DNA from: JBCBTJ01 sp964597685
Lineage (GTDB): Bacteria > Pseudomonadota > Alphaproteobacteria > Caulobacterales > Hyphomonadaceae
Assembly: GCA_964597685.1 (NCBI GenBank)
Contig: CAZQZC010000148.1
Location: 1-7,010 of the forward strand
DNA: 7,010 bases
Reading direction: 5' to 3'
The position numbers and the translations under genes are program-made. Shown here one piece after another: positions 1-6,063 of this stretch; position 1 is the stretch's first letter; every line of letters starts with the position of its first letter. A model generated the notes under the pieces. It was not told where the DNA came from. It made no database searches and was given only the letters and a program-made list of their open reading frames with translations.

Positions 1-514
1 CGTCACTCTGGACCACTTGTCGGATCTGGTCCGGAAAGGCGTTGATTTCGAGGTACGAGAAGCGAAGTCAGGCGAAGCTCTGACCCGTGCGGTTTTGTCT
101 CAGATTATTTTCGAGCAGGAAACGAAAGGCGCCGGCGCGCTGCCGACCAATTTTCTCAGGCAGCTGATCCGCTTTTACGGCGACAGCATGCAATCGGTGC
201 TGCCGGCCTGGCTCGATATGAGCATGAACAGCTTCGCCGAGAGCCAGGAGAAATGGCGCGACTCGGTGGCTCGGTCGCTCACAACCGCCACGCCGCTGGC
301 CATGTTTGAGAATCAAGCGCGCCGAAATCTCGAGATGTTCGAAAGCGCCATGCGGATGTTCCAGCCGCCCGCCACGCCTGCGGCTTCCAAAGCCGAAGAC
401 GCCGCTGAGCCAGCGCCGGAGCGCGAAGACGACGACGCCCTTGCGTCCCTGCAGGCCCAAATGAAGGCCATGCAGGAACAACTTGAGGCGATGGCGCGGA
501 AATCGACGAAGTAA
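1..514 (+). CDS. phaR: Polyhydroxyalkanoate synthesis repressor PhaR (5'-truncated by window edge)
   Basis: PhaR is a transcriptional repressor that binds PHA granules and target promoters, so phasin and PHA synthesis genes are derepressed when granules form. The open frame runs from base 2 with no start in the window. It opens with VTLDHLSDLV, then DFEVREAKSGE and LTRAVLSQIIFEQE, which is the end of the PHB/PHA accumulation DNA-binding domain. Next comes NFLRQLIRFYGDSMQ and a Met/Phe-rich helical stretch matching the PHB accumulation regulatory domain. The last 25 or so residues (SLQAQMKAMQEQLEAMA) look like a coiled coil after a Pro/Ala/Glu-rich linker. About 170 residues are visible; the family is usually near 190-200, so roughly the first 20-30 residues lie upstream. 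A TTG at 17 is in frame but falls inside the conserved domain, so it is not the start. The gene ends 22 bp from the convergent membrane-protein gene. Confidence 0.93.
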   Translation, partial: VTLDHLSDLVRKGVDFEVREAKSGEALTRAVLSQIIFEQETKGAGALPTNFLRQLIRFYGDSMQSVLPAWLDMSMNSFAESQEKWRDSVARSLTTATPLAMFENQARRNLEMFESAMRMFQPPATPAASKAEDAAEPAPEREDDDALASLQAQMKAMQEQLEAMARKSTK

Positions 515-536
515 GCCGCTTAACGCGGGTGACGCG

Positions 537-998
537 TCAGCCGCCGAAGCCTTCCCCGACAGCAAAGTCGCGTCGCGCTGAGACAATTGTAACAACCACG
601 CCCGCCAGCACGTCCAGAAGCGTCATGATGGTGAGAATGAAGAAGACGGACGTCGCGAAGTTCTTGAACAACAAAAACTGAACAAGGCAGACGATGAACA
701 GCAACATGGAAACGGCGTGGTTCATGATCGTCGCCGTACCCGTGCTCGTGGATTTGAGAATTTCGATAAACAGAAGGCCGATCGACAACACGATGAGAAG
801 ATCGCCGCCGGTGACCTGCCAAACCGAACCAGAGACCATTGGAACGGAAAACATTGTCGCTTCGAGCTGAGTTTGAAGCGGGGCCAGATTGTCTGGATTA
901 AGGGCGTCGGCCGGTCCGGCGCCGAACGATATCGCCATCAGATTATAGATGATGACCGGCACCGCCAGCAGCGGAAAAATCCCGAAAAGCGCCATCAT
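537..998 (-). CDS. Conserved hypothetical four-helix membrane protein
   Basis: I do not recognise this family by name. The predicted product is 153 residues with four likely membrane helices: about residues 3-25, 65-82, 93-112 and 116-141. The first helix is followed by a roughly 40-residue polar/periplasmic-type loop (to about residue 64), and the C-terminal tail is short and charged. No catalytic motif, signal-peptide cleavage site or metal-binding cluster is visible. The start is the first of two adjacent ATG codons (996-998). It has an excellent Shine-Dalgarno (GGAAGGAG, 1006-1013 complement) 7 nt upstream. The frame stays open to a GTG at 1097, which would add 33 hydrophilic residues and has a weaker GGGGGA upstream; I prefer 998. 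Between this gene and the lipoprotein terminator (999-1174) I find no confident promoter, though one must lie there if the terminator works. The function is unknown. Confidence 0.8.
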   Translation of the reverse strand: MMALFGIFPLLAVPVIIYNLMAISFGAGPADALNPDNLAPLQTQLEATMFSVPMVSGSVWQVTGGDLLIVLSIGLLFIEILKSTSTGTATIMNHAVSMLLFIVCLVQFLLFKNFATSVFFILTIMTLLDVLAGVVVTIVSARRDFAVGEGFGG

Positions 999-1005
999 GC
1001 CGTTG

Positions 1006-1013
1006 CTCCTTCC
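1006..1013 (-). promoter_or_regulatory. Ribosome binding site deciding the start of the membrane protein
   Basis: On the minus strand the bases read GGAAGGAG, with a 7-nt gap to the ATG at 998. This is the best Shine-Dalgarno match in the window. It argues for the 153-residue form over the GTG-initiated form starting at 1097. Confidence 0.75.
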
Positions 1014-1174
1014 ATTTCCATTGTCGTCGCCGCCCGATCGCCGTCGTTCTTCTAAACGGGCGGCGGCCAGGGCCGAGAATGCGTGCTTTGTCGACACAGG
1101 CGGCGTCCCCCAAGGTCGCTAGCTGAGAGACTTTAATCGGTATTCGCGCGCAAACGAAAGGCCTTCGCGCAGAA

Positions 1175-1208
1175 ATCAAAACGCCCGGCCGACAGAGCCG
1201 GCCGGGCG
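1175..1208 (-). terminator. Rho-independent terminator of the DM13 lipoprotein gene
   Basis: Bases 1182-1190 (CGCCCGGCC) and 1200-1208 (GGCCGGGCG) form a perfect 9-bp GC-only stem around a 9-nt loop. Read on the minus strand, the stem is followed at once by TTTTGATTT. It lies 23 bp beyond the lipoprotein stop codon (1232-1234), the expected place. It should isolate the lipoprotein transcript from the membrane-protein gene further downstream on the same strand. Confidence 0.85.
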
Positions 1209-1231
1209 CTGATTGAACGCATCGGCGTGGC

Positions 1232-2047
1232 TTAGTTCAGCGAGGCGACGCCCAGCGGCACGGAGAATTGCTCGCACCAGACATAAGCTTCGCCATAGGC
1301 CGCCGGATCGAAGGACGCCGGCAGCGCATAGCGTTGACCGCCGGTGAGGTTTTCCAAGGCGCCCAGCTGCGACGCCGCGTCGTATTCGCCGCCATTGCCA
1401 AAGCCGACAACGGGGTCCGGCGCGCCGTCGAGGCTGAAATCGTCGGCGAAGACCAGAACGTGGCGACCGCCTTCTTTCACAACTGAAACGCCGCCCGTGG
1501 TGACATGGTCGCTGCGGCCTTCGAACGCGCCGGTTTTCACGGTCTCAGGAACAATCAAGCTGGCGACGCCAAGCGGCACGGAGAATTGCTCGCACCAAAT
1601 GTAGGCTTCATCGTATTCAGTGGGATCGAAGTCTTCCGGCAACAGGTAGCGTTGGCGGCCGGTGTTGCTTTCGAGCGCTGCGACTTGGCTCGCAGCGTCG
1701 TATTCGCCGCCTTTGCCGAAACCGACGACGGGGTCCGGCGCGCCGTCCAGGCTGAAATTGCCGGCCAGGATCAGGGCGTAACGATCGCCCTGGCGAACGA
1801 TGGAGACCCCGCCAGTTGTAACGTGGTCGCTGCGGCCTTCGAATCGGCCAAACGCAACCCGCGTCGACGTCGAAGCTGCGGCGTCATCCGTTTCAGCTGC
1901 GCTCGCCGCGGCTTCGACCCGCTCTGTCGCGGCTTCGACAGCCGGCGTTGCCGGCGCGGGATTTGTGGCTTCTTCGGAACCGCCGCAGGCGGCCAGAAGC
2001 ATCGCGGCGGCCGCGGCCGCCGACGCAAGTTTAGATTGGATAAACAT
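1232..2047 (-). CDS. Lipoprotein with two tandem DM13 domains
   Basis: The 271-residue product has a lipoprotein signal peptide: a Lys at position 6, an Ala/Leu-rich core and a lipobox LLAAC with Cys21. Gly at +2 favours the outer membrane. A low-complexity Ala/Glu/Pro/Thr linker (about 22-65) leads to two tandem copies of the DM13 domain, residues 69-164 and 175-270. Each has FEGRSDHVTTGGVS, a DFSLDGAPDPVV-type core, a QRYxLP segment and a single conserved Cys in the WCEQFSV motif (Cys152, Cys258). By hand alignment the copies share about 73 of 96 residues with no gaps. DM13 has been proposed, from sequence analysis of its conserved Cys and association with DOMON-type domains, to act in redox or electron transfer; I know of no proven substrate for bacterial members. 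The start ATG has GAGAGGG four bases upstream. The gene ends in a strong terminator. The GT2 gene lies 85 bp upstream on the same strand. Confidence 0.9.
   Translation of the reverse strand: MFIQSKLASAAAAAAMLLAACGGSEEATNPAPATPAVEAATERVEAAASAAETDDAAASTSTRVAFGRFEGRSDHVTTGGVSIVRQGDRYALILAGNFSLDGAPDPVVGFGKGGEYDAASQVAALESNTGRQRYLLPEDFDPTEYDEAYIWCEQFSVPLGVASLIVPETVKTGAFEGRSDHVTTGGVSVVKEGGRHVLVFADDFSLDGAPDPVVGFGNGGEYDAASQLGALENLTGGQRYALPASFDPAAYGEAYVWCEQFSVPLGVASLN
1239..1874 (-). repeat. In-gene tandem duplication encoding the two DM13 domains
   Basis: Two DNA copies lie at an offset of exactly 318 bp (106 codons). For example, GCGGCACGGAGAATTGCTCG occurs near 1255 and again near 1573, and TGGTCGCTGCGGCCTTCGAA near 1506 and 1824. 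Identity is high at the ends and the GGGTCCGGCGCGCCGTC core, and lower between. Outer limits are approximate. Confidence 0.85.
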
Positions 2048-2054
2048 ATCGCCC

Positions 2055-2082
2055 TCTCAAACGCGTTGTGATCTCAAACGCG
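2055..2082. repeat. 11-bp direct repeat upstream of the DM13 lipoprotein start
   Basis: TCTCAAACGCG occurs at 2055-2065 and again at 2072-2082, one copy every 17 bp. On the coding (minus) strand this reads CGCGTTTGAGA twice. The proximal copy runs into the Shine-Dalgarno of the lipoprotein gene. It could be an operator or a small duplication; nothing in the sequence settles which. Confidence 0.5.
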
Positions 2083-2132
2083 CTGCGCACATACGTCGCG
2101 AAACTGTTCCCGCAATTCACGAAATCTTGAGA

Positions 2133-2864
2133 TCAGAGCTCGTCGGCGCCGCCTGGCGACCGCCGCCGGCGCATGAGCCACCGAACGCCGCTGAGATCCG
2201 ACACCCCAGCCCAGAGACGGTCCATATTCCCGTACTTCGACACGCCAGAGCGGCGGGGGCGGTGATTGACGGCCGCGAACTCGACCTCGAACCCCTCCGC
2301 CGACATCAGCGCAGGCATATAGCGATGCATGTGATCGAAATAGGGAAGGGCGAGAAACGCATCCCGCGAGAAGACTTTCGCGCCGCAAGCGCTATCGCGC
2401 GCCTCGTCGCCCAAAAATCGCCTTCTGAAAAAATTCCCCATGGCCGACCCAAGCTTTTTCCACATCGTGTCGCGTCGATCGACGCGCTCGCCCATCACCA
2501 GGCCCAAATCAGATGAGGCGTCTGGACGGGTAAGGCGTCGGTAGAGTTGCGGCAGATCCGCCGGATCGTTTTGACCGTCGCCGTCAAGCGTTCCGATGAT
2601 CCGGCCTTTCGCGTTCAAAACGCCGGTGCGGATCGCCCGGCTTTGGCCGGCGTTCTTCCGGTGTCGGAAGATGCGGAGTTCCGGATGCTGCGCCTTCGCG
2701 GCGGCGAGGGCGTTGGGGGTGTCGTCGTTTGAGGAATCGTCGACGACAATAATCTCGAAAGCGCGCCCGCGCAGGACGTCGGCGATTTCCGCGACGAGTT
2801 CTGCGATGTGATCGGCTTCGTTGAACACCGGCACAACAATTGTGAATTCCAGAACTTCCGTCAC
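2133..2864 (-). CDS. Family 2 glycosyltransferase, DPM1-like polyprenyl-phosphate sugar transferase
   Basis: This is a GT-A fold GT2 enzyme that likely moves a sugar from a nucleotide donor to a polyprenyl (undecaprenyl) phosphate at the cytoplasmic membrane face. In the 243-residue product the N-terminal nucleotide-binding strand is IVVPVFNEADH (residues 9-19). The donor-binding VVDDSSNDDT is at 40-49 and NAGQSRAIRTG at 71-81. The metal-binding DxD is D94-G-D96 within DGDGQNDPADL. Further on, CGAKVFSRDAF, HMHRYMPAL and HRPRRSGVSKYG match the acceptor side of dolichol-phosphate mannosyltransferase relatives. Unlike ArnC/GtrB types it has no C-terminal membrane helices and ends in a basic WLMRRRR stretch, which may help membrane contact. 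The start is a GTG with AGGGAG (2873-2878 complement) 8 nt upstream. It is divergent from the GT39 gene, which probably consumes its lipid-linked product. The sugar is not predictable from sequence. Confidence 0.9.
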   Translation of the reverse strand: MTEVLEFTIVVPVFNEADHIAELVAEIADVLRGRAFEIIVVDDSSNDDTPNALAAAKAQHPELRIFRHRKNAGQSRAIRTGVLNAKGRIIGTLDGDGQNDPADLPQLYRRLTRPDASSDLGLVMGERVDRRDTMWKKLGSAMGNFFRRRFLGDEARDSACGAKVFSRDAFLALPYFDHMHRYMPALMSAEGFEVEFAAVNHRPRRSGVSKYGNMDRLWAGVSDLSGVRWLMRRRRSPGGADEL

Positions 2865-2971
2865 GCGCCCGGCTCCCTGCGCGGCTCGTTTAGCGGACAG
2901 ATTGGCGTTTGGCGAGCGCCTGCAGCATTCCCGCGAAGACAGGGTCGCGAAGTCGCCTTATCAAGGGCGTT

Positions 2972-4768
2972 ATGGATGCGATTGATCGAGTCTCCGCGGG
3001 GTGGCGGGCCTGGTTTGTCCTCGCCGTCGTGACGCTGTTCGCGTCGGCGCCGGGCGTATTCCATTTGCCCGCGCTCGACCGGGACGAGTCGCGTTTCGCC
3101 CAGGCTTCCAAGCAAATGCTCGAATCGGGCGATTTTATTCAGATCCGTTATCAAGACGAAGGACGCAACAAGAAGCCGGCCGGCATACATTGGCTGCAAT
3201 CAGGCGCCGTTGCGGCGTTTTCGGACGCCGACGCGAACGCGATCTGGGCTTATCGACTGCCCTCGCTCATTGGCGCCGTGCTCGCGACGTTGGCGACGTT
3301 TTGGTGCGGGGCCGCCCTCATCGGACGGCGCGCGGCCTTTCTCGGCGCGGCCATGTTCGGTTCAAGCCTGTTGCTGACCAGCGAAGGCCATATCGCAAAG
3401 ACCGACGCTGTTCTGGCCGCCCTCACTATTTTCGCCATGGGCGCGCTGGCTCGTTTGTATGTCGCCGGCGACGGATCGCGCCGGCTGGCGTTAACTTTCT
3501 GGACGGCGATGGGCGCTGCGTTTCTCATTAAGGGGCCGGTCGCGCCGATGGTCGCCGGACTGGCCCTGGTGTGTTTGGCGGCGTGGGAGCGCCGGGTCGA
3601 TTGGATGCGCCCGCTGGCATGGCCGCCTGGCCCGCTTCTGTTCGCCCTCTTGGTCTTGCCGTGGTTCATCTGGGTGCAGATCGCCACCAGCGGGGCCTTT
3701 CTGGAGGGCGCCGTCGGAAAAGACCTCGCCGACAAGGTGACCGGCGCGTCGGAGGGCCATGGCGGCTGGCCCGGCTACCACCTCCTTCACCTGCCGACAC
3801 ATTTTTTTCCCGCGACACTCTTTGTTGTTCCGGCCCTTGTTCTGGCGTGGAAAAATCTGACTGAGACGCCCAGAGAGCACCCGCGCGGTCTCCGGTTTCT
3901 GATCGCTTGGGCCGCGCCGACCTGGCTCGTATTCGAGCTTCTGCCGACCAAACTCTCTCATTACATCCTACCTGCGTATCCCGCTTTGGCGCTTGTCTGC
4001 GGCTGGGCGATCGCGGAACTCGCCACGGGCCGACGCGCTCCATTCAGCCGATTGATCTCCGGCGCGGTCTTTCTCGCAGGCGCGCTTTTACTGGCGCTTG
4101 TGTCGTCTCCCCTGGGCGTCGGCTTACTCCAAGCCGAGGCGGCCGGGGATTTCCGTCGTGCAGCGGAGCCGGAGGCTGTCCTGGCGTCATGGCAGGCTGG
4201 CGCCGGATGGGCCGCGCTGGCGGCTGGCCTGGGGGCGGCGCTTGGCGCGGTGATCGCGCTCGGCCTTCGACGGCAGGCTTTGGCAAGTCTCGCCGCGGTC
4301 GCATCGGCTCTGATGATCGGCTGGCATATCAGAGCGGTCTTCTTGCCGAGCCAAACCTGGCTTCAGCCAAGTGTGACGGCGCGTTTGGCGCTAGAACACG
4401 TCTGCGCGGTTCCGGGCGCCCTCGGCGCGTGCCCGGATCGGGCGCCGGATCATGTGCGATCGGTCGGCTATGCTGAGCCGAGCCTGGTTTTCGCTTTGGG
4501 GACCCGAACGACGATCCCGCCCCAAACGCGGGTTGAACTGCCTGATGACCCGGAGGCGTACCCCTTGGCGTACCTCCTGAACACGGAAGACGAAGCGGGC
4601 GCTGCGGCCCTGGCCGATCTCGAAGGGCGCGCCCGGCTTCAATCGCGGTGCGTGCGTCGATCGCCCGCAAAGTATGCGCTGAATTATTCAAACGGGGATC
4701 CTGTCGCCTTCGTGGCGCTCAGGATCGACGCAGGGCCGTGCGACGACGGCCGATTGGCGGCTCGGTAG
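2972..4768 (+). CDS. ArnT/PMT-like GT39 membrane glycosyltransferase
   Basis: This is an integral membrane GT-C enzyme of the ArnT/PMT family. Such enzymes take a sugar from a polyprenyl-phosphate donor and transfer it to lipid A, another glycolipid or a protein in the periplasm. The 598-residue product opens with a membrane helix (about 13-32). It is followed by the first periplasmic loop with the catalytic-type acidic motif LDRDESRF (Asp38, Glu39). KKPAGIHWLQ (67-76) carries the Lys that contacts the donor phosphate in ArnT. Other family signatures are EGHIAKTDAVLAA (138-150) and PTKLSHYILPAYPA (325-338). Many hydrophobic helices run to about residue 460. A soluble C-terminal region with four Cys residues follows, probably periplasmic. 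The ATG at 2972 has AAGGG close upstream and a proper first helix; an in-frame TTG at 2909 would add 21 unlikely residues. Its end overlaps the convergent ThiE/TenI-like gene by 85 bp. The acceptor and the sugar are unknown, so ArnT itself is not claimed. Confidence 0.9.
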   Translation: MDAIDRVSAGWRAWFVLAVVTLFASAPGVFHLPALDRDESRFAQASKQMLESGDFIQIRYQDEGRNKKPAGIHWLQSGAVAAFSDADANAIWAYRLPSLIGAVLATLATFWCGAALIGRRAAFLGAAMFGSSLLLTSEGHIAKTDAVLAALTIFAMGALARLYVAGDGSRRLALTFWTAMGAAFLIKGPVAPMVAGLALVCLAAWERRVDWMRPLAWPPGPLLFALLVLPWFIWVQIATSGAFLEGAVGKDLADKVTGASEGHGGWPGYHLLHLPTHFFPATLFVVPALVLAWKNLTETPREHPRGLRFLIAWAAPTWLVFELLPTKLSHYILPAYPALALVCGWAIAELATGRRAPFSRLISGAVFLAGALLLALVSSPLGVGLLQAEAAGDFRRAAEPEAVLASWQAGAGWAALAAGLGAALGAVIALGLRRQALASLAAVASALMIGWHIRAVFLPSQTWLQPSVTARLALEHVCAVPGALGACPDRAPDHVRSVGYAEPSLVFALGTRTTIPPQTRVELPDDPEAYPLAYLLNTEDEAGAAALADLEGRARLQSRCVRRSPAKYALNYSNGDPVAFVALRIDAGPCDDGRLAAR

Positions 4769-5376
4769 GCCTCTGAGATTCCGTCGATTGCGGCGACGCC
4801 ACCCCATTGCGCGACCTGGCCCGCGTTTTTCGCGGAGACGCCGCCTAGGGCGTAGAGCGGCACGCCTGAGGTTTGGCCAAGCCGCCGGAACCGCATTGGC
4901 CCCATGGGCGCGCCGGCCGTCGGGCTCGCGGACGGAAACACCGCGGAAACCAACACGGCATCGAACCCCAGCGCTTGCGCCCGTCGAACGGCTCGGGGTG
5001 AATGGGCCGAGACAGTATGTATGAGCCCGCCATGCGTTGGGGGCAGACGTTTGACGAGCCGCTCCGGCCAAAGGACACCCTGGGCCCGCACGGCGAGGGC
5101 GAGCTCTGGATCGGCGGCGATGAGCAGGGTCAGTCCACGGTCCCGCCCGACGTAGGCGAGACGCTTGGCGACGTCTAACCGGTCGGCGGCGCCGAAATGA
5201 CGATAGATCACGCCCCATCCGCGAGGCAGGCGAGAGACGAGGTCGACCGGGTCCGGAATCCTTTGGGGATCCGTTAGAAACATAATTGGCGGCAGGGGGC
5301 GGCCGACGCGCCGCCGCGCGGCGCGTGCAGCGGCTGCGAACTTGCATCGCGCATGGTGTTGGGCGATCTCAACCAT
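4684..5376 (-). CDS. Thiamine phosphate synthase / TenI family protein (atypical)
   Basis: This is a TIM-barrel protein of the ThiE/TenI family. ThiE joins HMP-pyrophosphate and thiazole phosphate to make thiamine phosphate; TenI tautomerises the thiazole. In the 230-residue product the barrel starts at MFLTDP (32-37). It contains GVIYRHFG (55-62), LLIAADPELALAVRAQG (84-100), VSAHSPRAVRRA (122-133), AVFPSASPTAG (145-155) and LYALGGVSAKNAG (174-186). Against Bacillus ThiE, the Asn-Asp of the NDD magnesium site and the Asp of the HLGQED loop appear replaced (AAD and LWPERL), and the Lys after the PTxTK phosphate loop is absent. Synthase activity is therefore doubtful. A His-Ser like that of TenI (His125) is kept. 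The start chosen is ATG 5376, giving a 31-residue basic N-terminal extension (RRRVGRPLPPI). ATG 5283 is an alternative. Neither has a good Shine-Dalgarno. The frame stays open further upstream only as a shadow of yggS. Confidence 0.8.
   Translation of the reverse strand: MVEIAQHHARCKFAAAARAARRRVGRPLPPIMFLTDPQRIPDPVDLVSRLPRGWGVIYRHFGAADRLDVAKRLAYVGRDRGLTLLIAADPELALAVRAQGVLWPERLVKRLPPTHGGLIHTVSAHSPRAVRRAQALGFDAVLVSAVFPSASPTAGAPMGPMRFRRLGQTSGVPLYALGGVSAKNAGQVAQWGGVAAIDGISEAYRAANRPSSHGPASILSATKATGSPFE
4697..4726. terminator. Possible bidirectional terminator hairpin inside overlapping gene ends
   Basis: GATCCTG (4697-4703) pairs with CAGGATC (4720-4726). CGCC (4705-4708) pairs with GGCG (4714-4717) around the loop TTCGT, leaving a small 1/2-nt internal bulge. 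The hairpin sits within the last codons of both convergent genes. Minus-strand reading gives CCCCGTTTGAATAATT after the stem, a weak U-rich tail. There is no T-run on the plus strand. Confidence 0.4.
5306..5326. repeat. Perfect 9-bp inverted repeat with 3-nt loop
   Basis: ACGCGCCGC (5306-5314) and GCGGCGCGT (5318-5326) are exact complements around CGC. The repeat lies inside the Arg/Ala-rich N-terminal extension of the ThiE/TenI-like gene, and 54 bp before the preferred yggS start on the other strand. It may be only a by-product of Arg/Ala codons (CGC, GCG), or a regulatory or structural element. Confidence 0.5.
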
Positions 5377-5379
5377 GAC

Positions 5380-6063
5380 ATGGCTGATAGCACCCCTAAA
5401 ACCGTTGCGGCCAATTTGGCCGAGATCAGCGCGCGGATAGACGCGGCGGCGCAAGCGGCTGGGCGCGAGGCGTCCGACATCGTGTTCACGGCGGTGTCCA
5501 AGAAACAGCCCGATGACAGAGTAGACGCAGCGCTCGCCACGGGCCATCGCGTCTTCGGCGAAAACCGGGTCCAGGAAGCCCAGGGGCGATGGGCGCGCCG
5601 CCGCGCCGCATTCCCGGATTTGCACCTTCGGCTCGTCGGCCCCCTCCAGACGAACAAGGCCGAAGACGCCGTAGCGCTGTTCGACGCCATCGAATCCGTC
5701 GACCGTCCGAAGCTGGTCGACGCGCTCGCCAAGGCGTTTGCCAAAGTCGGCCGCACGCCGGACGTGATGATACAAGTCAATACGGGCGAGGAGCCGCAAA
5801 AGGCGGGCGTCGCGCCGTCGGGCCTCGACGACCTGATAGCGCATGCAAAGGCTGTTGAACTGGAGGTCGCGGGATTGATGTGCATTCCGCCGGCTGACGA
5901 GCCCGCCGGTCCGCACTTCGCGCTCTTGGCGAAGCTTGCCGCGCGCTCCGGGTTGCGCCAGCTCTCAATGGGGATGAGCGCTGATTTCGAGACCGCGATC
6001 GCCTTCGGCGCGACCCATATACGCGTCGGCAGCGCCGCTTTCGGGGAGCGCCTTAACGCGTGA
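5380..6063 (+). CDS. yggS: YggS/PLPBP family pyridoxal 5'-phosphate homeostasis protein
   Basis: YggS is a cytoplasmic, single-domain TIM-barrel PLP-binding protein without known enzyme activity; it buffers PLP and affects amino- and keto-acid balance. The 227-residue product has the PLP Schiff-base lysine in TAVSKKQP (Lys41). FGENRVQEA (59-67), LVGPLQTNKAE and QVNTGEEPQKAGV follow. Near the C-terminus are the phosphate-binding LSMGMSADFETAI and HIRVGSAAFGER. Length is normal for the family (about 220-235). I chose ATG 5380 (MADSTPKTVAANL) because it gives the usual short N-terminus; ATG 5353 in frame would add nine residues. Neither has a clear Shine-Dalgarno. The start is 3 bp from the likely start of the divergent ThiE/TenI-like gene. 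The stop overlaps the convergent L,D-transpeptidase gene by 11 bp. Confidence 0.95.
   Translation: MADSTPKTVAANLAEISARIDAAAQAAGREASDIVFTAVSKKQPDDRVDAALATGHRVFGENRVQEAQGRWARRRAAFPDLHLRLVGPLQTNKAEDAVALFDAIESVDRPKLVDALAKAFAKVGRTPDVMIQVNTGEEPQKAGVAPSGLDDLIAHAKAVELEVAGLMCIPPADEPAGPHFALLAKLAARSGLRQLSMGMSADFETAIAFGATHIRVGSAAFGERLNA

Noticed and set aside
523..539. Short hairpin (ACGCG, GGTGA, CGCGT) and palindrome TGACGCGTCA between phaR and the membrane-protein gene, considered as a terminator.
   Set aside because: The stem is only five base pairs and no T-run follows on either strand, so it could easily be chance.
2083..2132. TTGCGG and TATGTG with a 16-bp spacer on the minus strand as a promoter for the lipoprotein gene.
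   Set aside because: Only about three of six bases match at each element, too weak to list as a feature.
1505..2516. Long plus-strand open frames opposite the lipoprotein and the GT2 gene.
   Set aside because: The minus-strand genes have clear domains, starts and a terminator; the plus-strand products are low-complexity Arg/Ala/Pro-rich shadows.
2909..2971. In-frame TTG at 2909 as a longer GT39 start.
   Set aside because: The added residues are polar and unlike the family N-terminus, while ATG 2972 has AAGGG upstream and places the first helix normally.
5377..5916. Open frame on the minus strand continuing upstream of the ThiE/TenI-like start, giving a potential 410-residue protein.
   Set aside because: It is antisense to yggS over its length, has no family-like sequence, and is explained by the GC-rich codon pattern of yggS.
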